Source of the DNA: Moniliophthora roreri
Taxonomy: Eukaryota > Basidiomycota > Agaricomycetes > Agaricales > Marasmiaceae
DNA length: 64,000 bases
Assembly: GCA_001466705.2 (NCBI GenBank)
Contig: LATX02000189.1
Span: 744,001 to 808,000, forward strand
Direction of reading: 5' to 3'
Part shown: positions 19,883 through 33,156 of the stretch, one piece after another
How positions within the stretch are numbered: the stretch's first letter is position 1
Layout: each line of letters starts with the position of its first letter
Position numbers and translations under genes: made by a program
The notes under the pieces: generated by a model
The model's database searches: none
The model's input: only the letters and a program-made list of their open reading frames with translations
What the model was told of the DNA's origin: nothing

Positions 19883-22234
19883 TTATGGGGGGGGATTGGG
19901 GTCCAGTTGCACTCTACTTGCCACAACTTGGATCAACCGAGCAGTGGTCATTAACGGGTCCCATATGCTATTGAACAACTTGGCATCGTTCGTCCTCTGC
20001 TTCTCCTCCAGCTGTGTGCGTATCGCCGCGCCTCTCTCTCTAACAGCTTCCTGCATAGCGTCTATAACTTTTTCTTCGATGAGAGGGAAAACGTGGTCAA
20101 ACGACGGAACAGTAGGAGCAGGAGATGCAGGTGGGGAGTTGAGAACACTCTCCTTGTAAGCGCTGAGTGCCGCCTCCATAGTTCGGATTTGTTGGGTGTC
20201 TGTTTCGCGTTTGGATTCGAGAGCTTGGAGGCGATCCTGTAGCTAGTTTGACAAGTGAGTAAATGAGATAATCTTGGAAAGGTTCAACTCACAGCAACCA
20301 ACTCGGCCGCAAATGATTGATTCTCTGCCTCCACTTTCCTGATAGCCTCGTCTTGCACTGATTGCTTGTTGATGATATCAGCCGCTGCATCGCCAAGTTC
20401 ACGTATATCTGCATCCATCTGGTCAATCGTACGTTGCATGGAACGCATCCTGACTATCTTGCCATCTCCAGGTGCTGGAGACGGCACCTGGGCTTCCATA
20501 TCATCTGTAGCGGGCACTGGCGTAGGTAAATCATCGAGATAGGCGTATTCCTCGCTGTTGGGATCCAGGATGCTATGAATCTCTTGCTGAAAATCGTGCG
20601 ACTGGATCGCCAGATCGTTCTCGAGAGTTTGCATTTTATCCTCGAGTTCATGGATGGTCTTCTCCATTGTTAGAATGTCTTCCATTGAAGGTCCTAGCGC
20701 AGGTGCAGACGAGCCCATCGGTTCTACAGCATCGTTCGAGAGCCTACGACGCTTCAAAGGTCGAGAAGAGGGACCCTCTTGCTTGTCGTCTACATCCATT
20801 CTATCCTCCTTCCCTGTCGTCTGCTCCTGGACGCCATGGCTCCTCACCAGTTCATCAACCTTTGCAATACTCAAATTCAGACTTTCTGTCAACCTCAGCA
20901 ATTCCCTGATACACTCTTCCTTCTTCCTCTCTGCTTCAATTTCCTTACTGCTCTTTGCAGGATCCCCCATAGGCCAGCTATTCGACTCGACAAGATCCTT
21001 CAAAGCTGCTTCCATTGCCGCCTTTTCCTTGTCACGCCTTGCTCGTAACGACTGCAACTTTTTGTAAATGTCGGTGGGTGTGGAAGGTGTGAAAAAATTA
21101 GTAAGAGCTTGTAGCTCGTTGATCTGCTGCTCGACGCGTTTGAGTTCGGTTTTATGTGCGCTGTGCTTGGCCACTTTCCTGAAACCAAATTGTAAAGATA
21201 TTGTACGTGTAACATTCAAAAAACTCACTTGGTTCTTGTATCCCAAAGTTTGTATCTCTCCTCGCGTGATGGCTCCGGTCCGAGTGGCGGGACTAATGAA
21301 GGAGTGTTGCGGGCAGCAGCAGCCGAGATCGGTGGAGGTAAAGCAGGTGGTGCCGGTAGCGGCGGTGGCAATTCTGGGAGTGTTGGAGGTTGCATAACTG
21401 GAATTGATGGTGGTGGGGCTGAAGCAGGAGTAGTGGTATCAGGCGTAGCACTCTTTGTGGCAGCAATCGACTCTACTATTTGCTGCTGCGACGACTGTTG
21501 TGCGGCCGGTGCCCTTGGTGTCGTTGCTGGTGATTCCCCAGGTTTAGAGCGTGTAAGCGATGTTTTGGGCGTTGTATCATGCGAGTTTGGGTGTGAAATA
21601 GCAGCGGGTGTCGATACAGCGGCGGGAGTTCGTCTGGGGTTACCGAGAGGAGTGGTATTGGTACTCGTGGCCTTGGACCCTTTGTCGATAGACATGCGAT
21701 TTTCGGACGGGTCACTGCGATGTGGAGGCGTCCGGGCTGGTGAATAATCCCGACGAGGTCTCGAAGATGCTCTGTATCTGCCTTTGCTTCTACCTCCATC
21801 TCTGTCCCTTTCTCGACTCCGTACTGGTGATCTCCCCCGACGATCCGGATAAGTGGGTGAACGTGTACGTTGTCTTCCGCTACTCCAGTCTTTGTCACGG
21901 CTGCGACCACGTCTGGGTTCAACAGACCTTGAATGCGAGCGGCGTCTTGAGTCCATCGCCGAAGCTCGCGGTGACAATGAGTGTTCCGGTGTGCGTGGAA
22001 GTCCGAAATGCGCAGGGGGGAGAACGATTTCAGCCCTGATCCACTGAGAATCTGATGGATGCGCGAACCTGCAGCGTTCAGGTTCGTTGTGGTTAGAGCA
22101 CAATTGGCTTGGTGAACGGGGTTGGCCTCTGCTATTGTAAAACTGAAAGTTGGCAGCTATGAGTGAAGGGATAATGCAAGCAAAAAAGCATTACTTACGT
22201 GACATCTTCTTGCCTTCTTCCATCTCCCTGCCAT
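19883..22234 (-). CDS. Nuclear protein with a CCCH zinc finger, RS-like region and coiled coil
   Basis: The first exon encodes MAGRWKKARRCH and splices through an intron near 22143-22198 to FYNSRGQPR...LCSNHNEPERCRFAHP, together a CCCH-type zinc finger (Cys, Cys-x8-Cys-x3-His). Then come an Arg/Ser/Asp-rich stretch like SR proteins, a long Pro/Ala/Thr-rich linker, and from about 21240 down a helical region rich in Glu, Lys and Leu (KTELKRVEQQINELQAL and following) with a basic patch PLKRRRLS. Introns near 21181-21228 and 20241-20291 join the exons. An RNA-processing role in the nucleus is inferred from the finger plus RS-like region. I know no named orthologue. The start is set by completion of the finger. 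Confidence 0.72.
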
Positions 22235-22671
22235 TTTAATCCTGACTTTGATCCTAGCTTCAGATCTTCAGATTGGGGAGCAGCAGGCCGGGAAAGGGAA
22301 AGAGGAGGCGATGGTCAAAATTAGGTAACACTTGCCAGAGTTGATCAGTCCTTTTGTAATCATAATCAAGGTCACTCTTGTGTTTCATCAATTTTGTTCG
22401 CACAACAAGAAGAGCAAGATATGTGGATGGTTCTGTCTACGGGGATGGATTCAAAGTTTTGATCTAGTCTGGCGTCCTCTCCAAAGTTCAAGAACAGAAA
22501 GTAGCGTATACAACAAGAGCGACAGAAAAAAGGATACCACAACCATGAGAAATGTAAACCAAGCCAGACACAATATCAACATCGATATTGCCGGCGACTA
22601 GACAAAGTCAAACCGCTTCCCTGTTCTCCCAATGTAATCAAAAAAAAAAAAAAAGGAGTCCCAAAGCACAA
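22235..22671. other. Spacer between the CCCH gene and the MscS gene
   Basis: About 440 bp. It includes the promoter side of the CCCH gene and a 16-nt A run at about 22639-22654 near the 3' end of the channel gene. No gene is seen. Confidence 0.4.
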
Positions 22672-25600
22672 TCAACCATCAGCCATGCCACGCAGGATTG
22701 CTTTGCGTCCTTTACTCTTTCTGGCACGTAAATGTGCGGCAACCGAAACTTCGGGTGCTTTAAATCCCATGAGGCTAGCAGATGCCGGAGGTATAGATTG
22801 TGGTGAGGGGGAGTGAATGTGCATCTCTGGAGGCGCCGTCCGCTGTTGTGAAGGTTGTGCAGAAAGTCCGACACCAGTCGAGGGCATTCCAGGTGCCACC
22901 CTTTCCGGTTCTGCGTCAATGTCTCCCGATACGACTACGCCCCCTGCATCATCTGCACCAGTGCTTCTCACAGATCCGACGTCACTCATATCGTATTCAG
23001 AAGGAACGTATGTATCGCTCTCCTCATCTGCCCAGATGATAGGTAATGGTGCCTCGTGTCCGATGATACCCAGCTGACGACAGTAGTATTGGACTGCAGC
23101 ATGGAAGGCTGTTTTACGAGTGACGCGAAGGCCCCAGTCTTGCCAGGTACTGTGTAAAGGGTGAGCCGAAAGCACTCGACAAAACACAGATGGAAGCTCA
23201 CCCGTTATGTCCTATGCCAATAGTTAACTCCAGATACTTCTGGTACTTGATATTCTGCACCATAATACTCGTCGCCGGCTCGAACCACCTATTTTCCTCT
23301 GTTGACAACCAGCTATTCATACACGCCTCCAGAGCATCAATTTTCTCGAGCGGCGTTCTCCAAGCGACTTGGATTGTGCAGTTTTCAAACGTCTTGCCAG
23401 ACCGGCGGACGTTTGTGCTGTTTACCGTGAGGGGCGGAGGTGGCGGAAAGTGTAATTGAGCGCCCAAGAATCGTCGTTTATAAGGATGGGCGCACTTACA
23501 TGAACTTATTGAATAACTGACTATTGAAATAGTACGTCTCTGTGCCATCAACACGAGTAAAAACCGTCTGTGGAGGATTGATTAACATCGCCAGAGAAAA
23601 GGGAGCAAAAAAAAAAAAGCCCACAGCAAACAGACCCATCTTCTTGACAACCAAATTCTCCTCTGTGCAAAGGTAAATAACCGCCGGGATGAACGCGGAA
23701 AAAGCCCTTACCATCGACGAAAACCCGATCACCTGTGTCGAAGGGATGCGTCACAAACAAGAACATAATCGCATCGAACGCATTGGATGCCGCGTTTTTG
23801 AATACAAACGAGGCTGCGATACCGATGGAATAGATAGAAGCAAGCGAGTCTCCCACTTCAACTCCGAAGACCTGTGGAATTCAGTGTGTTAGGTCAAAAG
23901 CATGAATAATGGAGTAGTAAACGTATACCTGAAGACTAATGAAGAATAGAATGACCAATGCAAAGAATAACAAGACTTTATCCAACGTGCCCAGCGCGGC
24001 ATTCACATCCCTCATACTCCTAGCCAAAAACCTCCGTTCTTTGTACACCTTCAACACAGTAGTCTTGATCTCACTCCTACTAATGTCGCCGTTATCGTCC
24101 TTGTCAAACACGCGGAAAGCCGTCTCAGCCTCTTCGGGCGTAGTAAACGCGACATGGAAATCGGTCGGTAGCAAGTAATTGCGGGAAACGTTGGGAGGTT
24201 TGAAGGCATAGAAGATTGAGCGAGCGAGTCTCTAAATATTGAACTGAATATCTCTGTTTTCAAATCAACTGAGAATAGACACACCTTAGCCTCATATCTA
24301 CTACCAACACCACCTAAACCTAGAACCTCGGTAGTGTTGACTTCTTCACCTTTGATGTTTCTGGCATCATGAAGGACAGCCGTCTTAAGAGCCTTGGCTG
24401 CTGCTGCGAGTGTCTCTGAAGCATCCCGTTCATGAACGGAAGGCCGGGGAGAGTCGCGGCCGGGTGTAGGCGGATAGCGGTGAGGCGAGATGTTGTGAGG
24501 CTCAGAGTAAGAGAGGATTGGTGTTGTTCCGGATGGCGAATGACCTGCCGATGGCGTAAGGGGACGAGATTGGTCGTGACGATTCAGAACACCCAACTCG
24601 TGAGTGTCTTGTGTGGGAGAAGATGACCGATGATCCTTGTCGGCGAGTACACTGGCGCCATGAGCATGCGAGGTACTCCCAGCGGGACCGACCTCGTCCT
24701 GCGTAGCCTGCCGTCGACCGGACACCAACATCCACGAACTCCGGTTGGCCTTTTTGCCCTTGTCCTTTCCGCTCATCATGGTACTTTTCCGTGAGCTGCC
24801 CACAACCGTTTTGTCGCCGTCCTCAACATCTGCATCTGCACCATCATCGTCTTTCGCCGAACTCTTCCAGTGGAAGTGATCCTTTTCTATAACAGGCGTA
24901 CCAAACAGCGGCGTTCTGAGACCGGATCGGGGACGAGAGGGACCCGGAGTAGGGGCGAATTTGGGCCGGTAGTCGCGAAGTTTCTCGATGGTTCGCAATG
25001 CAACTGCCAGGTCATCAAGCCGTTCCTTGTACGCGGTGCGATGGAACGCAAATGCAATGGCATGGCTCAGCATCTTCTGCGCACAAACGATCAACGTGAA
25101 AAAGAACAAAAACTCCACGACTTGGTACATCCTCCTGGTATAATCTGCCCGGCTCTCTTCTGCATGATCCACGTTGTAGAGTTTGAAGATGTGCCCAAAG
25201 ATGATGACCCAACTGGCCCAACCGCTGGCTGCATAAAAGGCTGGTTTTGCAGTGTTTTTGATCGAGTTGTATAACTCGACTCGAGACTTGATCTCTTCGG
25301 AAATGTGTCCCCACACTGCTGCGACAATGAAAGTGAAGACGACGGGGACAACGTCGACGAGTAGTGCGAGGTACCATGAGATGAGTAGGTTCGCCGCAGC
25401 CCAGAACAACCATGCCTGGACATTGTCCTTGATGTATCGACGGTGCTCTGTCGGGTTCTCCTTGTACCAGTAGAAATGGATGAGAATGGCTGGTGTGACG
25501 AGCACTCCAGTCAGGAAAGTCGACCCAATGAGAGAGGAAAAGAGCAATGTTATGATTCGTTTGAAACTCCACCCTTTCTTCTTCTGAGCCACTCCCATTC

Positions 25601-26075
25601 GTTGCTCAAATTTTGCCTCCTCGTCGCCAAGATCCTCCTCTCCACTCCAATCAAACTCGTTGTCGTTGTCGTTGTCTTCATCATCTGTGCCTGTTGTTGA
25701 TGGTGGACCCGACGGAGACTGCTGAGTGTGGTAGTAGGGTGAGGGTGGTCTGTATGTATCCTCGTGGTAGTGAACCTTGGGCTTTTCTTCTAGCGAATCC
25801 CGATCCTTGGCTGCTTTCTCGTCCTCATGCATGTTTACACGAGACCGATAGGCTGGAGACGGAGGATACTCGGAATAAGGATTGTTCTGGAAAAAGACTG
25901 TCTGTGCGAGATTTGAGGTGCTAGCCTGTGCACGATAAGGGGGACTAGCAGGCTGGTGGAGTTCCTCCTGGGAAGTAGACAGAACCGGGTCGGCAAGGGG
26001 CAAATCGAGGTTCGCAGCTGCCAACTGACGGTGTGTTGGAGCTCTGTCATTGACCTCCGCTTCCTTCTTGTCCAT
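22672..26075 (-). CDS. MscS-family mechanosensitive channel with EF-hand (fungal Msy1/Msy2 type)
   Basis: A membrane protein of about 1,000 residues. The order is a disordered N-terminus (first 150 residues, Pro/Ser/Asp-rich), at least four hydrophobic segments (IITLLFSSLIGSTFLTGVLV, then WLFWAAANLLISWYLALLV, VFTFIVAAVW and VEFLFFFTLIVCAQKML), a Ser/Pro-rich loop, an EF-hand loop DKDDNGDISRSE, two further hydrophobic segments (VLLFFALVILFFISLQVF and the pore-lining IAASFVFKNAASNAFDAIMF), the MscS beta domain from HPFDTGDRVFVDG, and a long Ser/Pro-rich C-terminal tail. In fission yeast the related Msy1 and Msy2 are ER channels controlling calcium after hypo-osmotic shock. Introns near 24237-24283, 23882-23928, 23668-23713 and 23575-23625 are supported by frame changes. 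Confidence 0.88.
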
Positions 26076-27219
26076 CCCTGATGATCACACGGAAATGACT
26101 TTTCGCGGGATGTGACAGAAGTGGTTATTATATATAATCCAGAACGCCGAGAAAATCAGTGATGTCAGAGGTGGCCCTATTACCACCCCCGATCTTTAGG
26201 GTTATACGTACAGTATGCAAAGGCCTGAGGGACAGGCAGCACGACTCACGAATATCTGCAGAAATACAGACGGTTGTAATACTCCAAGGAGAAACGGCTA
26301 ACTTTTGGAGTCGATAAGGTTAAAAACCCTCGCTTCTGGTACCCATCCTCGGAGCCTACGAATGTTTAATTTGGTCGGTAAGCACAAGAATGACCATCAG
26401 GGACAAGACAACCTTGAGGAGGAACAATCAAGCTGTGGGCTTGCAATATTTCGGGATAAGTTTGATCTTTCTCCAGACTCTTCAACGCCTTGAGGAAAGG
26501 ACTGTAGGATTATTTTCCCCATGCGAGAGGAAAACAAGGTACATGCCAAAGGTGCATGCCTTGCCGCCGTATTGGCATCAAATCGTCCAGTCTGGAGAGG
26601 TCGATACATAAGCGCCGTCAAAGTGGAGTCTGTCTAAGTTAGCTAGATGGGCAAGGTGGTATGTTGAAAGTGCGGCTCATAATGATTCATTGAACCGAGG
26701 TGCTGAATTTGCAGCAAAACGAGCTCAAACAATTATAACTGGTGGATCCACTAGTACATAGCAGGCAGTGATCGACGACCGGAACTTAGCGAAGTTCCGA
26801 ATCCGACATCACCGACAAGGATTTGGGTGCTCTCCATACTTTCTGTGCAAAGTCGTTCGTTACAAAACCCATTCAGGTCAACTTTATGAGCGTCCAGTAT
26901 ATATTCAGACCGCAAACCTTACACGATAAAAAAATCTACCATATAATCTACACTACGTTCGTAAATCAGATGGGAGAGTCGGGAGAGTCGTAAAGCATCG
27001 TTCCATCCGTAACTACGTATCGTCATTTTTAGTACAAAGAGCAACTAGTAGAAGCCAGCGGACAGAAGGAAAAGTAGGGTAGATGAAGCATTGAGACCAA
27101 GGAGGGAGGTATCCGAGCGTTATAAAAAGTAAAAAGACAAAATCGAGAAAACAAAAATAAAACAAGACAAGAAGGAAACAAATACAGTACCGTAACAGAC
27201 ATGAGAGGAATGCTCATAA
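26076..27219. other. Long gene-free region upstream of the MscS gene
   Basis: About 1.1 kb. Small open frames near 26305-26611 carry no domain. A 20-nt palindrome CGGAACTTAGCGAAGTTCCG lies at about 26781-26800, and a short direct repeat GGGAGAGTC occurs twice near 26970-26990. I see no tRNA and no gene. Confidence 0.4.
26126..26137 (-). promoter_or_regulatory. TATA-like box of the MscS gene
   Basis: TTATTATATATAA lies about 50 bp upstream of the start at 26075. The position is suitable for a core promoter; there is no other evidence. Confidence 0.25.
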
Positions 27220-27585
27220 TCACCAACCACCAAACCATCTAGCGGGTGGCCTACGTGGACTTCCACGCCTGCCGCGACGATAAGTAATCTGTTCCTCCTC
27301 CTCCTCCTCCTCTTCCTCTTCCTCGACTTCTTCGCGAATAATCTCCACGGCAGTAGTCCGAGGAATCGCCGTGCTAGTGTGCGACTCTACTGGTTCGGGA
27401 GTGGGAAAGGCTGCCAGTCTTGTGCTGGAGGGCGAAGGAACAAATTTGGTTTCAGTGACAGTCTGTACTTGTGTTTCAATCTGAGTCTCAGAGACGACTA
27501 AAGGTGGAAGCTCTTTGAACTGCTGTAAAAGAAAGCCAATCAGCATACCGAACGAAACAAGAAAATGGGGGAAGCTGATGGCCAC
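27220..27585 (-). CDS. Small protein with hydrophobic N-terminus and acidic/Arg-rich tail
   Basis: I do not recognise it. It reads 121 residues: a hydrophobic start (FPHFLVSFGMLIGFLLQ), a Thr/Val/Ser-rich middle (QIETQVQTVTETKF), an acidic run of about 13 Glu from a GAG/GAA repeat at 27295-27330, and a C-terminal Arg/Gly/Pro stretch ending RWFGGW. A possible acceptor TTTTACAG just before QFKELPP means this could instead be the last exon of the coiled-coil gene at 27845-28632, since the phases agree (0 to 0), but that needs an intron of about 360 nt, long for this window. Both readings are open. Confidence 0.45.
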   Translation of the reverse strand: MAISFPHFLVSFGMLIGFLLQQFKELPPLVVSETQIETQVQTVTETKFVPSPSSTRLAAFPTPEPVESHTSTAIPRTTAVEIIREEVEEEEEEEEEEEQITYRRGRRGSPRRPPARWFGGW

Positions 27586-27844
27586 TCAACGACGCCATCA
27601 AGAATGATAAGGGCCCATGTGACCGTGTTTAGGACCACGGACGCAGAAACACGATCGAGATTGATCGGTCAAAACGCGGTACGCGTCGTTGAGAGGCCAT
27701 CAGCCGGAAACGGACGGGGGGACAGAACAAAAACACCGTGGGTCCCCCAAGCCCGGACGAAGGAGGAGGGGGGTCAGGGAGGGGATTCATACGGACTATA
27801 CATGAAGCAAAAAAAAACGCTCGAATATGAATAACCTCCTTCGT

Positions 27845-28632
27845 CTCAAAGCTCGGAACGGCGCGGGAGTGGCGGTGGTTGTACCTTTGCTGGTTTACGC
27901 TTGGATCCCGCGGGTTCATAGACGTACTCCTCTTCATAAGTCTGTGGGTTGTCGTTGCCTAGAGCACTGCGAGGGTGTCAGAGGTAGACTACGAACGAAG
28001 ATATGCAAGATTTACATTAACTGCTCCATGATCCAACTTTCACGACGAGAGGCATCATGTTCCCTGCGGTTGATGCTTTCTTCACGCTTGCTGATTTCCC
28101 TTTCTCTTTCAGCAACCTTGAGCTCCCGGTCTAGAATTTCGTCGATACGAGGACTGGCCCAACCGGGAGGTGTGAGTGAGTCTTCCTTGACAATCTCCTT
28201 AATCACGGTTTGAATAGGTCCGGCAATGGTCTCGACTGTGGTAGCGGCGAGACATGGCGGGCAAAGGACGGGAGAAGACGAAGGAATCACACCGCCTGGG
28301 GCACCAGCGAGGAGCTCGGCCTCACGACGAGCTACTTCAGCTTCACGGAGGGCGACAGCGCTCTCACGAGCGATGAGTTCCTTGGTGCGCTTTGGTGTAA
28401 GATAGCCCCAGACACTATTTTGGTTGCTTCCTCCTCCGCCTTCACTATCTGGAAGGTTGAAGGGTGAGTTATTAGAATTGAAAGAGAGCAATACTGCGAG
28501 CAGTGCAAGCACTAGGGAGAGGACGAGAAGGAGAGTGGTTGAAGAAATGGTTCTATGGTGGTGGTGAGAGGACCTTTCGCTACGGTGACGACGGTGTTCA
28601 TCGTGGTGAGATGAAGACGTTGGGTGAGCCAT
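27845..28632 (-). CDS. Membrane-anchored coiled-coil protein
   Basis: Unrecognised. The order is a His/Ser/Arg-rich N-terminus, one membrane segment TLLLVLSLVLALLAVLLSF, then a charged helical region with recurring Arg-Glu motifs (AREAEVARREAELL; EREISKREESINRRE), pointing to a coiled coil. Between them is CPPCLA, a CxxC pair. An intron near 27973-28021 (donor GTAAAT, acceptor CAG) links EQLI to ALGNDNPQTYEEEYVYEPAG. If the frame then continues unspliced it ends KPAKVQPPPLPRRSEL at 27845, a plausible Pro-rich tail. The Met at 28632 (MAHPTSSSHHDEH) is preferred to the one 51 nt upstream, because the upstream residues add a different composition. Topology would be N-in single-pass. Confidence 0.55.
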
Positions 28633-29012
28633 CCTGACGCTGTAAATAACATTAGAGTTTTCCTCAAAAAAAGTGTAAATCATTAGCTACCTAATTGAAG
28701 AGCTGGGCGACAATGAAGTAGCAGTCGTTGGACGTAGGATGGACGGGGTTAAAGATTCTTTTCGGTGTGAGCGCGACAGATTCGTAGCAGGTCGAGGGGA
28801 AATCGTTCAGAAGATGATGGAGGTAACGCACTGAGAGGGAATTGAGTATAAACAAATTTCCCTTTTTCGATCTTTATTAGGTTGGATTTGCACGTGAGTG
28901 TGACCATTGTGACAGTCACATTAGCAGTGTCATACACGTTGCTGCCTCGTGCTCATCGCCTCGTGTTTATTGTTGTGACATGGCGTGACCGTATTCCTTT
29001 TGTACACTGACA
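28633..29012. promoter_or_regulatory. Divergent promoter region, coiled-coil gene / NUR1
   Basis: About 380 bp between outward-facing starts. TGTGACAGTCACA near 28908-28920 is a short palindrome. No other motif stands out. Confidence 0.35.
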
Positions 29013-30386
29013 ATGGCTTTGCGACGGGTGAGTTCAACTTTGTACAAGATTGTATACCGGACGTTGACTTTGGACGGTAGCTAGCCCAGAACAATGCTGC
29101 AGCCGTAGGCGGCTCTCCTGCTCAACCAATCACCCCAAAACCTCGACCTCGGCAGTCTATAGGTGTACATCAATCCCCGGCCAGCACTCCATCCATCTCC
29201 TCTTCAATACCATTCGACTGGGAAGCAGCAAGACTCAGACGGCCAGCTCCATACGCAACTCCAGGACGGAAAAGCGCCAGTTCCTCAACCTCAGCAACAG
29301 GAACTCCTGTACGAAAAGCAGTTATTCGCAAAAAGAGTTTTATCGAAAAGTGATTCCAATTTTTTCCCCCGTGATAATTCCTTTTTTGTTTACGTGTCAA
29401 TCGATAGAATCAAGTCGATACCTTCCCGAATTGCATTTGAGATTGCGTTATTTCCTCATAATGTGCCTTTACCATCGTCAAAGACATCAGCTTTTGTGCT
29501 GGGTGGTCTTTTGCATTTCATTCATCTTTGTGTCCGAATTAGCCAGTCACGTTCTATGCGAGGGCCAGACTCTGAATGGAACAATATGATTCGAGACAGT
29601 GAAGGAAGCTCGTGGTTCGACTGGGTGCGTCACCACGGTAGGATTCAGCGGATGCAAGTACTGACCATGCTTACAGACCGTACCCATGACCATACTTCTC
29701 CTCGGTGGTTCGATTATGAACGTTATCTACGCTTTCACTAGAATCAGACTTTATCGTCTACACCGCAAAGTCGAACCGGTTACTTCCCCAAATGTCAAAT
29801 ACGTCAATGCGGACCTTGACTTTGAACCCCTCGAACCCCCACCATTGATGTTGCGTCTACGTTCCGGGGCCTGGCGCGCTTTCATTTCGTTCTGGCGTTT
29901 TCTTTTAGGAATGAAGCCACTACCCAAGTCGAATAGCAATGGAGCGAGGAAAGCTTCTAGGGTGCAGCAGCTGGAAGTCTGGACGCCTGGTGAACTCGAG
30001 ATGACTTTATTTAATATATACTCGCCGGCACATGCCTTGCTGTGGATGGGGACCGGGTCTTCTAACTGGATCATCATGATCTTGCTCATGGGTGTTGTAG
30101 GGGTGCAGGTAAGTTTTTGCTATCTAGATGACCGACGAAAGCTAACATTCACTGTCAGCTGAATGTGACAGTAGCGTACTACACCCAGTTGGTCAAGGAC
30201 AAAGACATTCTTGCAGCAGAGGTTATGAACGAATACAATGAAGGCGTAAGTCACTCTTTTTTGTGCAACCCGCCAGTATTGACCAAAGCAATCTTCCAGT
30301 TTGTCTATCCGCGAATCAATCCTATCAGGAAGGACGTTGCAATCATGACACACCAATCTGAGGTGGTGAACGTTTGGGAGGACTAG
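29013..30386 (+). CDS. NUR1: Nuclear rim protein, Nur1/Mug154 family (DUF2418)
   Basis: An inner nuclear membrane protein; yeast Nur1 works with LEM-domain proteins to tether rDNA and silent chromatin to the envelope. The N-terminus is disordered and basic (RKAVIRKKSFIEK). Hydrophobic segments follow: SAFVLGGLLHFIHLCV, then after an intron TVPMTILLLGGSIMNVIYAF, and WIIMILLMGVVGVQL. The C-terminus has MNEYNEG, FVYPRINPIRKDVAIMTHQS, the most conserved part of the family. Introns near 29032-29091, 29351-29409, 29623-29676, 30109-30159 and 30247-30299 restore the frame. The first exon is five codons (MALRR). The family call rests on the C-terminal block and topology. Confidence 0.7.
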
Positions 30387-30558
30387 ATATTCATGAGCAT
30401 TAATGTAGAAGAGACATGAACTTCGCATTGCATTCCGTATTTACACTACAACCCGTTTTCACGCCCCGGTATAACTTTGACGCTGGTTTGACGCGTCTGA
30501 CGCGACCTTCCTGAGAATTTTTACCTGCCCTTGACCGTCAAGTCGTCCGCCCGAGCCC

Positions 30559-32025
<1,467 letters not shown>

Positions 32026-32127
32026 TTATTGAGTTTGCTATGATAAAAGGTCTACAGCATGCTCAAGGTCCATCCTGTAATACGCATTACATCCTCTCTA
32101 ATACATAAACCGTAAATCAAAGTCAAG

Positions 32128-32933
32128 TCATGACTGCGTCTCCTGTGCAACGCCAACCTGTGCTGCTCTCAACACCCTGTCTTTTATTGTATATCCGACC
32201 TTCTGGCAATCTATGACTGTCCCTGGCTCCTTGCCAGGTATCGGTGCTTGGTAGAGAGCTTCGTGTCTGTTAGGATCGAATTTGTCCCCAGTTGGGTCAA
32301 ATGGCTTGACATGGTATTTGAAGAGGGTTTGGAGGAGTTGTCGTTGTGTTATCTCAACTCCATGGTGGAGTTCTGCGAGATAGATTTGGGGTGATTTTGT
32401 CTCGGGGGTTTCGGAGGGTCGGGGCGCGTCAGGCGAAGGAAGTGCGGATGGAGGAACGGACTTGAGAGCGAGTGAAAGGACATCCACAGTCTCCAGTAAG
32501 TCGGTAGCAAACCGGGTGATGGCGTAGTCACGCGTCTGCTCTTTTTCCCTTGCAGAGTTGCGCTGAAGGTTGACAAAGTCGGCTTGGAGGTACCGGAGAC
32601 GTCCCTGCGGACAAAATGAGAAGGCCGTACGAGCTATTTGTGAAACGGCAGACATACCATCAAATCCGTGGCTTCCGCTTCTTTTGTCTTCAACTTTTCC
32701 TTCAACTCTTCAGTTTCTGGACATGCAGCTTTCTCCCCTGCCGGTGCATCTTCCTTTGCCTGCTCTTTTTTCTCTGCTGACTGGTCAGGCGACGAGGTGC
32801 CTTCAGAGTAATTCCGGCGAATGAATTGGGAAGAAAAGGCTGGACGAGCGGCAAGGGAAGGACGAGCCAGCGCCCTAGACGACAATGAAGTCGTACATGA
32901 ACGAACAAGTTGACGAAGGGGAGCTGAGTTCAT
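32128..32933 (-). CDS. MGE1: Mitochondrial GrpE-type nucleotide exchange factor MGE1
   Basis: The exchange factor for matrix Hsp70 in protein import and folding. The N-terminus (MNSAPLRQLVRSCTTSLSSR) is a classic presequence, continuing to about residue 45 with RRNYSEG. A long charged helix (EELKEKLKTKEAEATDLM, then GRLRYLQADFVNLQRNSARE) forms the GrpE dimer stalk; the C-terminal beta domain has YQAPIPGKEPGTVIDCQKVG and RVLRAAQVGV. One intron near 32607-32656 joins the two exons. An upstream in-frame Met at 33017 would place a non-basic segment before the presequence, so the start at 32933 is chosen. It is divergent from the C1-THF synthase gene and converges on the PheRS gene. Confidence 0.95.
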
Positions 32934-33156
32934 TGTGAAACTGGTAAGAGAGTAGGACAAGGCTGGGAAGCAGGGAAAAGGTTTCGAAAGCTCGAAATTT
33001 TGAAGAAAAGTTCCCACGCTCGGAGCAAGACGTGAAGAGGGAAAACCCGATAGGCCGCCGACATTGCGGCTTGTGGAAGGTTCTACTGGTATTGAAATAG
33101 GGATACGTGGGGGAGCATAAAGACTTGAACGACTTTGAGCAACAAGTTGAAAAAAA
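32934..33156. promoter_or_regulatory. Divergent promoter, MGE1 / C1-THF synthase
   Basis: 223 bp between outward-facing starts. An A-run (AAAAAAAA) directly precedes the C1-THF synthase start and gives that ATG a favourable A at -3. Confidence 0.4.

Noticed and set aside
21229..21747. Plus-strand Gly/Val/Ala-rich open frame of 172 residues
   Set aside because: It is the antisense of the Pro/Ala/Thr-rich linker of the CCCH protein, where low-complexity codons keep other frames open.
26781..26800. Possible tRNA around the palindrome
   Set aside because: No second stem-loop, no TTCRANY-type T-loop box and no acceptor stem could be paired.
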